A stretch of 64,000 bases of DNA, taken from NCBI GenBank assembly GCA_964518955.1, contig CAZFHS010000034.1:6488-70487 (forward strand). Direction: 5' to 3'. The position numbers were made by a program, and so were the translations under genes. The DNA is from JBDGYW01 sp964518955. Its GTDB lineage: Bacteria; Gemmatimonadota; Gemmatimonadetes; Gemmatimonadales; GWC2-71-9. This document shows, piece after piece, positions 43,893-53,210 of this stretch. Numbering within the stretch: the stretch's first letter is position 1; the number at the start of each line of letters is the position of its first letter. The notes beneath the pieces are model-generated. The model worked only from the letters and a program-made list of their open reading frames with translations, was not told the origin of the DNA and ran no database searches.

Positions 43893-45101
43893 ATGAAGAT
43901 CGTCGACGCAAGCGTGATCGTATGCTGTCCCGGACGCAACTTCGTCACGCTGAAGATCACGACGGACGATGGCACCTATGGGCTCGGTGATGCGACTCTG
44001 AACGGTCGTGAGCTCGCTGTCGCCAGTTACCTCGAGGACCATGTCGCGCCGCTTCTCATCGGAAGAGATGCACGCCGCATCGAAGACACCTGGCAGTACC
44101 TGTACAAGGGCGCCTACTGGCGACGCGGACCGGTTACCATGACGGCAATCGCCGCCGTCGACACCGCGTTATGGGACATCAAAGGCAAAGCCCTAGGTGT
44201 TCCCGTGTACCAGCTTTTGGGAGGAGCGTCGCGCGACAACGTCTTGGTGTACGGCCATGCAAACGGCACTGACGTAGACGATACACTCGGTGCGGTTGAG
44301 CGATACCGCAACCTCGGCTACCAGGCAATCCGCGTTCAGTGTGGCATTCCGGGGCTCGACAGCGCGTACGGCGTCGGGAGGGGCGACCTCTACTACGAGC
44401 CTGCCGAAGAGGCCGCACCGCCAGAGAACACCTGGAGCACCGAACGTTACTTGGATTTTGCGCCTGAGCTGTTCTCTCGCGTGCGATCCGAATTCGGCGA
44501 CGAGCTGCATTTGCTCCATGACGTGCATCACAGACTGACGCCGATCGAGGCTGCCAGGCTCGGCAAGAACCTCGAGCCCTTCCGGCTCTTTTGGATGGAA
44601 GATCCAGTCCCAGCCGAGTTGCAAGAGGGATTTCGAATCATCCGGGAGCACACTACCACCCCGATTGCGGTCGGTGAAGTGTTCAACAGCATATATGACT
44701 GCCAGCACCTGATACAAGAGCAGCTGATCGACTACATAAGGACGACTGTGGTACATGCGGGGGGGATAAGTCACCTTCGCAAAATCGCAAGTCTCGCTGA
44801 GACGTATCATGTCAAAACCGGATGCCATGGAGCTACCGACCTCAGCCCCGTGTGTATGGCCGCCGCCCTGCACTTCGATCTCAGCGTCCACAACTTCGGC
44901 ATTCAGGAATACATGCGGCACAGTGACGACACCGATCGCGTATTTCCACATCAGTACACTTTTGAGAGCGGAACGCTATGTCCAGGCGATGCTCCAGGAC
45001 TCGGTGTCGACATCGACGACGAACTAGCTGCATCGTTTCCCTACAAAAGGGCGTACCTGCCGGTCAACAGGAAGCTCGACGGCACGATGTTCAGCTGGTG
45101 A
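43893..45101 (+). CDS. manD: D-mannonate dehydratase-type enolase superfamily enzyme (ManD/RspA)
   Basis: 402 residues, the length of the ManD subgroup. Diagnostic segments: CPGRNFVTLKITTDDG at the N-terminus, YGLGDATLNGREL, the 150s loop YGVGRGDLYYEP, DVHHRLTP with the catalytic His, WMEDPVPAELQEGF, VGEVFNS, VVHAGGISHLRKIA, TGCHGATDLSPV and the C-terminal YLPVNRKLDGTMFSW. Metal ligands fit D/E/E (LHDVHH, MEDP, GEVF). ManD dehydrates D-mannonate to 2-keto-3-deoxygluconate, which a DapA-like aldolase could then handle after phosphorylation or directly. Some relatives have low activity and unknown true substrate, so the exact acid is uncertain. Confidence 0.88.
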   Translation: MKIVDASVIVCCPGRNFVTLKITTDDGTYGLGDATLNGRELAVASYLEDHVAPLLIGRDARRIEDTWQYLYKGAYWRRGPVTMTAIAAVDTALWDIKGKALGVPVYQLLGGASRDNVLVYGHANGTDVDDTLGAVERYRNLGYQAIRVQCGIPGLDSAYGVGRGDLYYEPAEEAAPPENTWSTERYLDFAPELFSRVRSEFGDELHLLHDVHHRLTPIEAARLGKNLEPFRLFWMEDPVPAELQEGFRIIREHTTTPIAVGEVFNSIYDCQHLIQEQLIDYIRTTVVHAGGISHLRKIASLAETYHVKTGCHGATDLSPVCMAAALHFDLSVHNFGIQEYMRHSDDTDRVFPHQYTFESGTLCPGDAPGLGVDIDDELAASFPYKRAYLPVNRKLDGTMFSW

Positions 45102-46108
45102 TTCTCGGTGGCCAGCTTTTGAAACAGTGCGCGTGGGGCGCGGGTCTCCTGCTATTGACTTCCTGCGCTTCAGCAAGCGAAGAAACCGTCATCAAGCTCG
45201 CCCACGGCTTGGACCCCAGTCACTCGGTCCATCGCGCCATGGTCTTCTTAGCCGAAAGGGTGTCCGAGAAATCGTCGGGTTCGATGCGCATCGACATCTA
45301 CCCCAGTGAACAGTTAGGGAACGAACGGCAAGCGTTGGAACTGCTCCAGATCGGCAGTTTGGGAATGACCAAAGTGTCTGCGGCGGTGCTCGAGAACTTT
45401 GCCGAGCCGTACAAGGTGTTGAGCCTCCCGTACATCTTCGAGGATGAAGCCCACAAGTGGGCAGTATTGGAGGGGGAGATTGGACGGGAGTTGTTGCTCT
45501 CAGCCGAACAGTCCCGTTTGCTTGGCCTTTGCTTCTACGACGCCGGGTACAGAAGCTTCTACACGATCGATCGCCCGGTTCGCGGCCCCTCCGACCTGGA
45601 GGGACTAAAGATCCGCACTCAGGAGAGCGCATCGGCGATGCGAATGGTGAGTGAGTTGGGCGGCTCGGCCACACCGATACCATGGGGCGAGCTGTACACG
45701 GCGCTACAACAGGGAGTCGTGGATGGCGCTGAGAACAACCCTCCGTCGTTCCATTTGTCCCGCCACTACGAGGTAGCGAGGTTTTACTCCCTGAACGAGC
45801 ACACGGGTGTTCCGGATGTTCTGCTCGTCAGCACAGTCATATGGAATGATCTAACAGGTGCAGAGCGGCAGTGGTTGCAGGAGGCGGCAGGCGAGTCAGC
45901 TCAGTATCAGAAGGTACTGTGGCAAGAGTCGACTGAAGAGGCGCTCAGGGTCGTACAGGAGGCTGGCGTCCAAGTGCTAACGCCCGACAAGAGACCCTTC
46001 GCCGACCTGCTTGCAGCAATGAATGCGGAGTACCAGAGCGAGCCCTCGATTTACTCGCTGATCGAACGAATCAGAACGGCATCCGACAGCACCGGTCATC
46101 TACCGTGA
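45098..46108 (+). CDS. dctP: TRAP transporter solute-binding protein (DctP-type)
   Basis: 337 residues from a GTG at 45098 that overlaps the ManD stop; a TTG at 45119 with a GGTGG site gives a compact lipoprotein signal (KQCAWGAGLLLLTSC) and may be the true start. After the lipobox Cys the mature protein starts SASEETVIKLAHGLDPSHSVHRAMVFLAERV, the DctP pattern, with SEQLGNERQALELLQIGSLGM and YRSFYTIDRPVRGPSDLEGLKIR. The Arg in KIRTQES is the usual carboxylate-binding residue. The ligand is probably an organic acid such as a uronate or aldonate, which agrees with the ManD and UxaA genes. Periplasmic lipoprotein. Confidence 0.9.
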   Translation: MILGGQLLKQCAWGAGLLLLTSCASASEETVIKLAHGLDPSHSVHRAMVFLAERVSEKSSGSMRIDIYPSEQLGNERQALELLQIGSLGMTKVSAAVLENFAEPYKVLSLPYIFEDEAHKWAVLEGEIGRELLLSAEQSRLLGLCFYDAGYRSFYTIDRPVRGPSDLEGLKIRTQESASAMRMVSELGGSATPIPWGELYTALQQGVVDGAENNPPSFHLSRHYEVARFYSLNEHTGVPDVLLVSTVIWNDLTGAERQWLQEAAGESAQYQKVLWQESTEEALRVVQEAGVQVLTPDKRPFADLLAAMNAEYQSEPSIYSLIERIRTASDSTGHLP

Positions 46109-46596
46109 CCGAGTCTCCCAAAACCGTGAGCCGCGCCCTGGGTTGGTTGCTCGTGGGCCTCATGGGCATCTCGGTTGTGAATGTCCTGTGGCAGGTGTTT
46201 ACTCGGTTCGTACTCGCAAATCCGAGTTCATTTACCGACGAACTTGCACGGTTCCTGCTCATTTGGATCGGTCTCCTGGGCGCAGCGTACGCCGCGGGGT
46301 GTAGAATGCACCTCGCCATCGACCTGCTTCCGGCAAAGCTCGAGGGGCGGCCTCGTCTCTACTTGGGCTTGCTGGTGGAAGGTTGTGTGTTTCTCTTTGC
46401 TGTGGCGGTTCTGGTGATCGGCGGATCGAGCCTCATGGCACTGACTCTCACGCTCGGCCAGACATCGACCGCGCTGCATGTGCCAATCGGATACGTCTAC
46501 CTTGCTCTGCCGTTGAGCGGGTTGCTGATCATGTATTACGCGGTCGTCGCGATGACAAAGCACCTCGCAGAGTATCGAAAGAGCACAGATGACTGA
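46105..46596 (+). CDS. dctQ: TRAP transporter small permease (DctQ-type)
   Basis: 163 residues, four hydrophobic helices (about 10-30, 46-62, 84-106, 125-145), normal for DctQ. Motifs: VNVLWQVFTRFVLANPSSFTDELARFLLIW and AYAAGCRMHLAIDLLP are typical of the family, as is VPIGYVYLALPLSGLLIMYYA. Start GTG at 46105 overlaps the DctP stop, and its end overlaps the DctM start by 8 bases, so all three are coupled. It forms the membrane complex with DctM in the inner membrane and uses the sodium gradient. Confidence 0.9.
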   Translation: MTESPKTVSRALGWLLVGLMGISVVNVLWQVFTRFVLANPSSFTDELARFLLIWIGLLGAAYAAGCRMHLAIDLLPAKLEGRPRLYLGLLVEGCVFLFAVAVLVIGGSSLMALTLTLGQTSTALHVPIGYVYLALPLSGLLIMYYAVVAMTKHLAEYRKSTDD

Positions 46597-47890
46597 GTGG
46601 CTCGACGTGCTCGTGCTCGGAGGTTCCTTCGGAATCCTATTGGCTATCGGTGTTCCAGTGGCGTTCTCCATCGGGATATCGACCGTGCTAGTCATGCTAC
46701 TGAGCATCAAGACCATGCCGGCGCTCACTACCATGGCCCAACGCATAGCCACCGGGCTCGACTCGTTCACGCTCCTCGCCATCCCATTCTTCATCCTCGC
46801 CGGCCAGCTCATGAACCGGGGTGGCAGCGCCAGGCGCCTCATTGAATTCGCTAAGGCATTGATGGGCGGACTGCCTGGTGGGCTAGCCCACGTCAACGTC
46901 CTTGCTGCAATGCTCTTTGCCGCGATATCCGGTTCTTCAGTCGCCACCGCATCCGCCATCGGCAGCATCATGGGTCCGCGGATGGAGGAAGATGGATACG
47001 AGAAGAGTTTCGGCGCGGCAGTGAACATCACGTCAGCCACAACGGGGCTCATCATCCCGCCGAGCAACATCCTCATCGTATATTCGTTGGCGAGCGGAGG
47101 AGTGTCGATCACAGCACTCTTTCTTGCTGGCTACATACCAGGAATTCTCGTTGGCCTCTCACTCATGCTCGTGGCAGCGGTGCTGTCGGTACGGAAGAGG
47201 TATCCGGTTGGCCCGCGCGTAACAGTGCACGAAACCGCCAAACGTTTCTTAGGAGCACTGCCCAGCCTGCTGCTGCTCGTCGTCGTGATGGGCGGGATAG
47301 TGTCCGGTGTGTTTACCGCCACCGAAGCGGCGGCCGTGGCGGTGCTGTACGCGCTGATACTCGCTTTGGCTTACAGGGAGATCTCGGTACGCGATCTCCC
47401 GGACATACTTCTCAGCACGTCGGCCACGACTGCTATCGTGTTGTTGCTCGTGGGGACGTCGATCGGAATGTCTTGGATTCTCGCGTACGAAAACATTCCT
47501 CAGAATGTGACCTCGGCGCTGATGGGGATCACAGACAACAAGATCCTGATACTGCTATTTATCAACCTGATACTACTCGCAGTCGGCATCTTCATGGACA
47601 TCACGCCGGCTGTGCTCATCTTCACCCCGATCTTCCTACCGATAGCAAGCCAGATCGGAGTGGATCCCACGCACTTTGGGATCATTATGGTATTGAACCT
47701 GTGCATCGGACTATGTACTCCCCCCGTGGGAACAGTGCTCTTTGTGGGAGTAGGAGTTGCGCAGACCACGATCACACGGGTAATACGGCCCTTGCTGCCA
47801 CTCTATATCGCCATGATCGTGGCGCTGATGATCGTTACGTACTTACCCAGTCTGAGTCTATGGCTGCCGACGTTGTTTGGGGCAAGGTGA
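46589..47890 (+). CDS. dctM: TRAP transporter large permease (DctM-type)
   Basis: 433 residues, about 12 helices. Signatures: PVAFSIGISTVLVMLL, IPFFILAGQLMNRGGSARRLIEFAKALMGGLPGGLAHVNVLAAMLFAAISGSSVATASAIG (split over 60-125), IPPSNILIVYSLASGG and the second-half equivalents FTATEAAAVAVLYAL and INLILLAVGIFMDITPAVLIFTPIF. This duplicated, elevator-type layout is that of DctM. It completes the TRAP system that starts at 45098. A dispersed palindromic element begins 7 bases after the stop. Confidence 0.93.
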   Translation: MTEWLDVLVLGGSFGILLAIGVPVAFSIGISTVLVMLLSIKTMPALTTMAQRIATGLDSFTLLAIPFFILAGQLMNRGGSARRLIEFAKALMGGLPGGLAHVNVLAAMLFAAISGSSVATASAIGSIMGPRMEEDGYEKSFGAAVNITSATTGLIIPPSNILIVYSLASGGVSITALFLAGYIPGILVGLSLMLVAAVLSVRKRYPVGPRVTVHETAKRFLGALPSLLLLVVVMGGIVSGVFTATEAAAVAVLYALILALAYREISVRDLPDILLSTSATTAIVLLLVGTSIGMSWILAYENIPQNVTSALMGITDNKILILLFINLILLAVGIFMDITPAVLIFTPIFLPIASQIGVDPTHFGIIMVLNLCIGLCTPPVGTVLFVGVGVAQTTITRVIRPLLPLYIAMIVALMIVTYLPSLSLWLPTLFGAR

Positions 47891-47896
47891 AGCGGG

Positions 47897-47990
47897 TTTG
47901 CCGCGGACGGACGCGGACCCTTCTGTTGGGTTGGGTTGGGAATTTCAGATCATGCTGTTCTCCGCGTGATTCCGCGTTATTCCGCGGCAA
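47897..47990. repeat. Dispersed CGCGGA-arm palindromic element, copy B
   Basis: This is the clearest copy. The left end TTGCCGCGGA (47899-47908) and right end TCCGCGGCAA (47981-47990) are perfect 10-bp inverted repeats, and internal ACGCGGA / TCCGCGT units extend both arms. The core has three TTGGG units (about 47926-47940). It starts 7 bases after the TRAP permease stop and ends 21 bases before the sulfatase start. Confidence 0.8.
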
Positions 47991-48011
47991 GAAACGATAT
48001 GGAGGCCAATA

Positions 48012-49457
48012 GTGACTCTGGACCGTCGCGATTTTCTGAAGGTAACGGGGTTGGGCGTCTCAGTCTCAGCGTTGGGTGTCAGCTGCCGGCAAGCAAGTTC
48101 GAACCAGCCGAACATAGTCCTCTGCATGGCGGATGATCAGGGCTGGGGTGATATGGCTTTCAATGGCCAAAGTACTCTGCACACACCCAACTTCGACGAC
48201 ATGGCCAGTGAGACACTCCGCTTCGACCGCTTCTATGCAGCCGCACCGGTGTGCTCACCAACCCGCGGCAGTGTCCTGACCGGCCGTCATCCGAATCGGT
48301 TCGGGTGCTTCAGTTGGGGACACACGCTGAGACCTCAGGAGATTACGCTGGCAGAGGCATTGAAGACCGTAGGATATGCGACCGGCCATTTCGGGAAATG
48401 GCACGTTGGCTCGGTTGAGTCGGGCAGCCCGGTCAATCCAGGTGCGAGCGGTTTCGACGAGTGGATCTCTGCATTCAACTTTTTTGATAACGATCCTATC
48501 CTGAGCAACAAGGGCGCAGCCGTCCAGATGACGGGTGAAAGCTCAATCGTGACCGCAGAGGCGGCCATCAACTTCATCAGGGCATGCGCCAGATCGCAGC
48601 AGCCCTTTCTTGCGGTAGTGTGGTTCGGGTCACCTCACCTACCGCACCGGGCCGCAGAGTCAGATCGCGTTCTGTACGATCAGTATGAAGAACAGCTGCA
48701 GCATTTTTATGGCGAGATCACCGGAATGGACCGAGCATTCGGCATGCTTCGTCAGGAGTTGTCCGATCTAGGCGTTCGCGACAACACCATTCTCTGGTAT
48801 TGCAGCGACAACGGCGGACTACCCAACATCGCGTCAACAGGCGGCCGCGGGCATAAGGGACAGATCTACGAGGGCGGATTGCGAGTTCCAGCCATGCTCG
48901 AATGGCCGGACAGGATTGGCAAACATCGGGCATCGAGTACTCCGGCCGTCACCTCTGACATCTACCCAACATTGTTGGATGTGGCTGGCGTGACGATCGA
49001 CAACCAACCGCCGTTAGACGGCATGAGCCTGGCTCCGATCTTCTACGGTGCAATGCGGGACCGTCCGACACCAATCGGCTTTTGGCAGTATCCAGCGACG
49101 GGGATACTCACGTACAGCGACGCATGGCTGGCCGAGCTTCTCGAAGCACAGGCATCGGATCCGACAGCCGTTCCCGATTCAGCTCGTCTCCATTTGAATG
49201 CAGGCGACCTGAGCCGGCAATACCCTGAGAACGCCTTTCCCGGCCACGCCGCGTGGCTTGACTGGCCCTGGAAACTCCATCGGATCGAAGACGAGGGCGG
49301 TGAAACGGTCCTCGAGTTGTACAACCTGGAGAGCGACTCTGACGAGGCGGTCAATCTGGTCGCGGATCAGCCGAATCGAGTGGAAACCATGACGGACGAG
49401 CTGGCAACCTGGCAGCGATCAGTGGTGCGAAGTCTCAATGGCGAGGATTATCCGTAA
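48012..49457 (+). CDS. Tat-exported sulfatase (formylglycine type)
   Basis: 481 residues from a GTG at 48012. N-terminal Tat signal DRRDFLKVTGLGVSVSALGVSC, possibly with lipidation at Cys25. The alkaline-phosphatase-like sulfatase fold shows NIVLCMADDQGWGD (metal Asp pair), the formylglycine motif C-S-P-T-R-G with Cys81, GKWHVG, and the later CSDNGG metal-binding motif. Maturation requires a formylglycine-generating enzyme not encoded here. Length suits arylsulfatases and heparan- or fucoidan-type sulfatases; substrate likely sulfated polysaccharide. It sits between two palindromic elements, so it may be a single-gene transcript. Confidence 0.9.
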   Translation: MTLDRRDFLKVTGLGVSVSALGVSCRQASSNQPNIVLCMADDQGWGDMAFNGQSTLHTPNFDDMASETLRFDRFYAAAPVCSPTRGSVLTGRHPNRFGCFSWGHTLRPQEITLAEALKTVGYATGHFGKWHVGSVESGSPVNPGASGFDEWISAFNFFDNDPILSNKGAAVQMTGESSIVTAEAAINFIRACARSQQPFLAVVWFGSPHLPHRAAESDRVLYDQYEEQLQHFYGEITGMDRAFGMLRQELSDLGVRDNTILWYCSDNGGLPNIASTGGRGHKGQIYEGGLRVPAMLEWPDRIGKHRASSTPAVTSDIYPTLLDVAGVTIDNQPPLDGMSLAPIFYGAMRDRPTPIGFWQYPATGILTYSDAWLAELLEAQASDPTAVPDSARLHLNAGDLSRQYPENAFPGHAAWLDWPWKLHRIEDEGGETVLELYNLESDSDEAVNLVADQPNRVETMTDELATWQRSVVRSLNGEDYP

Positions 49458-49475
49458 CGCGCGTATCCGCAGGTT

Positions 49476-49586
49476 GGTTAATCTGCAGCGGAAACACGCG
49501 GATTGAAGCGGAAACTTGTGCTGGGTTGGGTGGGGGATTCAAATATCGCTGTTCTCCGCGTAATTCTGCGTACATCCGCGGCTCAA
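49476..49586. repeat. Dispersed CGCGGA-arm palindromic element, copy C
   Basis: Left arm carries GCAGCGGA, ACGCGGA and AAGCGGA (49485-49512); core CTGGGTTGGGTGGGGG at 49521-49536; right arm TCTCCGCGT, TTCTGCGT, ATCCGCGG (49553-49581). Arms are inverted and the inner pattern matches copy B, but single-base changes (CTGCG, AAGCGG) show it is older. Begins about 19 bases after the sulfatase stop. A further CGCG-containing stretch (CGCGCGTATCCGC) lies between stop and arm. Confidence 0.72.
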
Positions 49587-49628
49587 CTACCAGCTGCTAA
49601 ACCTCCCTCCCCTCCCACTCCTGCCGCC

Positions 49629-50501
49629 CTAAACAATCGCTATCGGATTCACCGGGCTTCCCGCTCCTCCGCTGATCTGGAGCGGTGCAATGACCACGAA
49701 CGACTCATATACTCGATCCGCGGCAAGCTCGTTTAGATCGAGGAGTTCTAATAGGTACAGACCTAGATCCCTAATCCCTATTCTATGAACAGGCAGATCT
49801 TCGGGCGGAATCGAGTCCAGCACCTCGACCGCGAGGTTGTCGACCGCTACGGCGGCAACGTCGTGTTCTTTGAGCCACGGCAGCGTCGATTCGTCGATCC
49901 CGGGTTCGCCAGTGTCGAACAGTGCACGATCCTTCTCGAGAACATTGATCCAACCTGTTCGAATTAGAAGAATGTCACCAGACCGGATTTCAACCTGCTG
50001 TGCGGCTGCGCACGCGTCCAAATCGTACGCCGTGATCGGTTCGGCCAGTTGGAGGTGTTCCACTCCTCTCCAGCCAGCGACGTCTAGTAGCACTCCCCGT
50101 CCGACAAGGAAGGGAACGTTGTCGATGGAATTCCGTGTTACGCCATGGCTCGTCATGTGTTCGCTTGTTTCGAACCCGTTGTACAGCTTGTCGTCGTACC
50201 AGATGTGACACAGTGCGTCGATGTGCGTTCCGGAGTGCGAATGCATCACCAAGGCGTCGCCCGAGCTATTTCTGCCGACCTTGTTCTTGGTGAACTCCGT
50301 GGTTCTCCACATCTTGTGGCGCGGTGGCCACTGAGCGCCATGAGTCTCGAGAGGAACCGACAAGCTGTAGGTCTTCCCGGTGCGTACAAGTCCCGCAGCA
50401 AGCTTGATGGTGTCTGCGGTCATCAGGTTCAGGGTGCCCAATTGATCGTCAGAACCCCAGCGGTTCCAATTGGAAAGGCCCTCAGCAATTCCGTCACTCA
50501 T
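49629..50501 (-). CDS. Cyclase family protein (kynurenine formamidase-like)
   Basis: 290 residues, no signal peptide. The metal motif H-S-G-T-H-I-D-A (about residue 88-95) is the HxGTHxDxPxH signature of the cyclase/formamidase family, with a following CHI replacing the usual PxH; RSGDILLIRTGW and DNLAVEVLDSIPPEDLPVHRIGI also fit. Members hydrolyse N-formylkynurenine, isatin or other amides. No tryptophan pathway genes are nearby, so the substrate is unknown. A 15-bp perfect palindrome (AGCTTGGCTCAAGCT, 50536-50550) lies 35 bases before the start and might be an operator. Confidence 0.83.
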   Translation of the reverse strand: MSDGIAEGLSNWNRWGSDDQLGTLNLMTADTIKLAAGLVRTGKTYSLSVPLETHGAQWPPRHKMWRTTEFTKNKVGRNSSGDALVMHSHSGTHIDALCHIWYDDKLYNGFETSEHMTSHGVTRNSIDNVPFLVGRGVLLDVAGWRGVEHLQLAEPITAYDLDACAAAQQVEIRSGDILLIRTGWINVLEKDRALFDTGEPGIDESTLPWLKEHDVAAVAVDNLAVEVLDSIPPEDLPVHRIGIRDLGLYLLELLDLNELAADRVYESFVVIAPLQISGGAGSPVNPIAIV

Positions 50502-50535
50502 AGATCCGTCTCCGAGTAGGCTTTTGCGGCGGCGC

Positions 50536-50550
50536 AGCTTGGCTCAAGCT
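50536..50550 (-). promoter_or_regulatory. Short palindrome upstream of the cyclase gene
   Basis: AGCTTG and CAAGCT arms with a 3-base spacer, located 35-49 bases before the cyclase start codon. Could be a small operator or a hairpin in the leader. Palindromes this short occur by chance, so confidence is low. Confidence 0.3.
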
Positions 50551-50693
50551 ACATCCGATCACCGTCGCCGCCAAATGAAACCTTTTCCGCTCTCAAAGCG
50601 TCAACACGAACAGGGTCGGCTGCTCAGAGTATCTGCAACGGTACGCAGCCCCCGCGCATCAAAGAAATGACAAAAAACCACCGGAGAAACTCC

Positions 50694-53063
50694 ATGTCTC
50701 AACTCTGTCGTAGCTTAGCCACTGTCCTGTCATTCGGGCTTTGGGTCGCTGCAATTCCTGCCGAAACGTCCGCTCAAGATGCGACACCGACCGTGGGAGC
50801 ATTGGAACGTCCAATCGCAAACCCCGTGAAACTGTCACCAGGGTTTCAACGAGCACTCGAGCGCGGCACGCGGACTATGGACGGAGTGCCAGGTCCAAAC
50901 TACTGGCAACAATCAGCTGCCTACACAATCCGAGCGACGTTGGATGTAGAGGAGAAGAAGCTCACGGGAACCACGCGGATCATCTACCGCAACAACTCGC
51001 CGTCGACGCTCACACGACTCATCGTGCAGTTGCTTCAGAATTTCCATCGCGACGACGTGCCGCGAATACGACCGGCTGAGATCACCGGTGGTTACACATT
51101 TTCCAGAATCGCGGTGGAGGGACAGGAGTTTGAAGAAATCCCCAACCTGCGAGGGCCGGGCTACGCCACCAACCAGACGAACCTCTACATCAACACACCT
51201 ACGCCGTTGGAGCCCGGTGACTCGATCGTGATGGATCTCGATTGGAGCTTCACGATCCCGCAACGTGGCGCCGGTGGGCGGATGGGGTGGAGCCAGGACA
51301 ACTTCTTCTATCTGGCCTACTGGTACCCTCAGATGGCAGTGCTGGATGATGTAGTTGGCTGGCAGGCAGATCCGTTCTTGGGTCAGGCAGAATTCTACCA
51401 GGGGTTTGCGACGTACGACGTGACTCTCGACGTGCCGGAGGGATGGCTAGTACAGGGAACAGGAGAGCTGCAAAACGAGAGTGAGGTTTTGCGCGACCAC
51501 ATCAGCGAGCGTTTGCGAATTGCCGAGGCCAGTGACACGGTGGTGCATGTGATTGATGAGACCGATATCGAGCAGGGATTCACACGTGAAAGCCCGAACG
51601 GAAGGCTGAGCTGGCATTTTACCGCCGATTCGGTACGTGACGTTGCGTTCTCAGTCACCAGCCAATCCTTGTGGGATGTGACGCGAACCGAAGTCGGAGA
51701 CCGGAATGGTGATGGTTCACCTGAGTACGCCCGCGCCGAAGCAATCTTCAGACCGCAGTACGAGCTTTGGCGCGAAGGCGCCAGGTACGCTCAACACACC
51801 ACCTCGTTCCACTCCAGGCATTCGGGAGTTCCTTATCCGTACAGTCATGCGACGGCAGTTGAAGGAGATGGGATCATAGGCGGCGGCATGGAGGAGCCGA
51901 TGATGACGATCATCGGCGGTTACGACGGTGCTAGCGATCGTGCGCTATACGGCGTGATCAATCACGAAATTGCTCACAATTGGGTGCCAATGATCGTGAA
52001 CACCGACGAACGCCGCCGAAGCTGGATGGACGAAGGCACGACCGATTTCAATGACGCCAACTCTTCAGCTGACATGTACGCCGATTACGACGGCAAGCCG
52101 GGAGAATTCTCCAGCTACATCGGTCTCGCGCGGACCGGACACGAGGGTGCGCTGATGCGTTACTCAGATCATCTGGATTCACCAGGTCACTTCGGTGTGC
52201 ACGCCTACACGAAACCCGGATCGTTGCTCTTCACCTTGCGGAGCATGCTCGGCGAAGACGTCTTCTATCGCGCATATCAGGGTTACCTACAGACCTGGGC
52301 GTTCAAACACCCAAAGCCGTGGGATTTCTTCAACTACTTCAACGAATCCACCGGGCAGAATCTCGACTGGTTCTGGCAAACGTGGTATTACGAAACGTGG
52401 ACTTTGGATCAGTCGATCGAGAGCGTGACCGCAAGCAGCACCGGGACAGAGATCGTTATCCGAGACATCGGCGATGCACCAATGCCGACCGAAGTTACAA
52501 TCACCCTGGCAGATGGTGAGCAGATGCTACGCAGGATTCCCGTCGAGCACTGGTTGGGCGGAACTCGGTCTGCATCCCTAAGCCTGGCTGCCGAACGCGA
52601 TGTGGTAGAGGTGGAAATCGATGCCAACGGTGACTATCCGGACATAGCGCGCTGGAACAACTTCTGGTCCGCGGCCGCCGACGAGCTTCCGGCAACAATT
52701 CCGCTACCGATACGCAACGCACTGGTCCGCAAGCGTAGCGAATTGGCAGAAGAGGGATATCAAACCGAGGGCGACATACTGACTGGTGCAGTCGGTCGTG
52801 GTGCAAGCGACATCAGCACCGTACAGCTGCAGGGGGGTGTGGAATACGCGATCTTCGCGGTGTGCGATCAGGACTGCAGCGACATCGATTTGAGAATCAA
52901 GGACGCTGCCGATTCGACCCTGGCGGAAGATGTGAACATCGACGCCACTCCAATTCTCGAATTCACCGCTCCCATTACTGGTGGCTACAATCTCGATCTC
53001 ATCATGTTTAGTTGCGGCACCGAGGCATGCTCGTGGGGAGGTCAGATCTACAGGAAAAGGTAG
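50694..53063 (+). CDS. Exported M1-family metallopeptidase
   Basis: 789 residues from the ATG at 50694 (GGAG eight bases upstream; an ATG at 50667 adds nine). Signal peptide MSQLCRSLATVLSFGLWVAAIPAETSAQ. After an N-terminal beta domain, the catalytic part shows GGGMEEP (counterpart of the GAMEN motif) and HEIAHNW about residue 424, followed 18 residues later by the Glu ligand in MDEGTTDF: a complete HExxH-x18-E zinc site. The C-terminal third is beta-rich (VEVEIDANGDYPD) and ends with an acidic CDQDCSDIDLRIKD. Extracellular or periplasmic aminopeptidase; probably secreted protein degradation. Followed by palindromic element copy D. Confidence 0.9.
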   Translation: MSQLCRSLATVLSFGLWVAAIPAETSAQDATPTVGALERPIANPVKLSPGFQRALERGTRTMDGVPGPNYWQQSAAYTIRATLDVEEKKLTGTTRIIYRNNSPSTLTRLIVQLLQNFHRDDVPRIRPAEITGGYTFSRIAVEGQEFEEIPNLRGPGYATNQTNLYINTPTPLEPGDSIVMDLDWSFTIPQRGAGGRMGWSQDNFFYLAYWYPQMAVLDDVVGWQADPFLGQAEFYQGFATYDVTLDVPEGWLVQGTGELQNESEVLRDHISERLRIAEASDTVVHVIDETDIEQGFTRESPNGRLSWHFTADSVRDVAFSVTSQSLWDVTRTEVGDRNGDGSPEYARAEAIFRPQYELWREGARYAQHTTSFHSRHSGVPYPYSHATAVEGDGIIGGGMEEPMMTIIGGYDGASDRALYGVINHEIAHNWVPMIVNTDERRRSWMDEGTTDFNDANSSADMYADYDGKPGEFSSYIGLARTGHEGALMRYSDHLDSPGHFGVHAYTKPGSLLFTLRSMLGEDVFYRAYQGYLQTWAFKHPKPWDFFNYFNESTGQNLDWFWQTWYYETWTLDQSIESVTASSTGTEIVIRDIGDAPMPTEVTITLADGEQMLRRIPVEHWLGGTRSASLSLAAERDVVEVEIDANGDYPDIARWNNFWSAAADELPATIPLPIRNALVRKRSELAEEGYQTEGDILTGAVGRGASDISTVQLQGGVEYAIFAVCDQDCSDIDLRIKDAADSTLAEDVNIDATPILEFTAPITGGYNLDLIMFSCGTEACSWGGQIYRKR

Positions 53064-53066
53064 GGA

Positions 53067-53112
53067 TTTGCCGCGGAACGACGCGGATACAGTTACTTCG
53101 GAATGTATGCGG
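53067..53112. repeat. Dispersed palindromic element, degenerate copy D
   Basis: TTTGCCGCGGAACGACGCGGAT at 53067-53088 is a normal left arm, beginning 3 bases after the M1 stop codon. After it only fragments follow (TATGCGG at 53106, ACGCGGAT near 53198 in direct, not inverted, orientation). The TTGGG core is missing. So this is an arm with decayed remains. Confidence 0.6.
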
Positions 53113-53210
53113 TATGGATATGTGGTAGGTCGTTCAGTAGCCTAGGCTGCTGCAGCGGCCTACTTTCATTCCGGACAGAGCAGTTACAACTAACCTACGC
53201 GGATCAACCG

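Noticed and set aside
53103..53210. N-terminal extension of the DUF3830 protein
   Set aside because: This part is decayed repeat sequence; the ATG at 53211 starts the DUF3830-like region.
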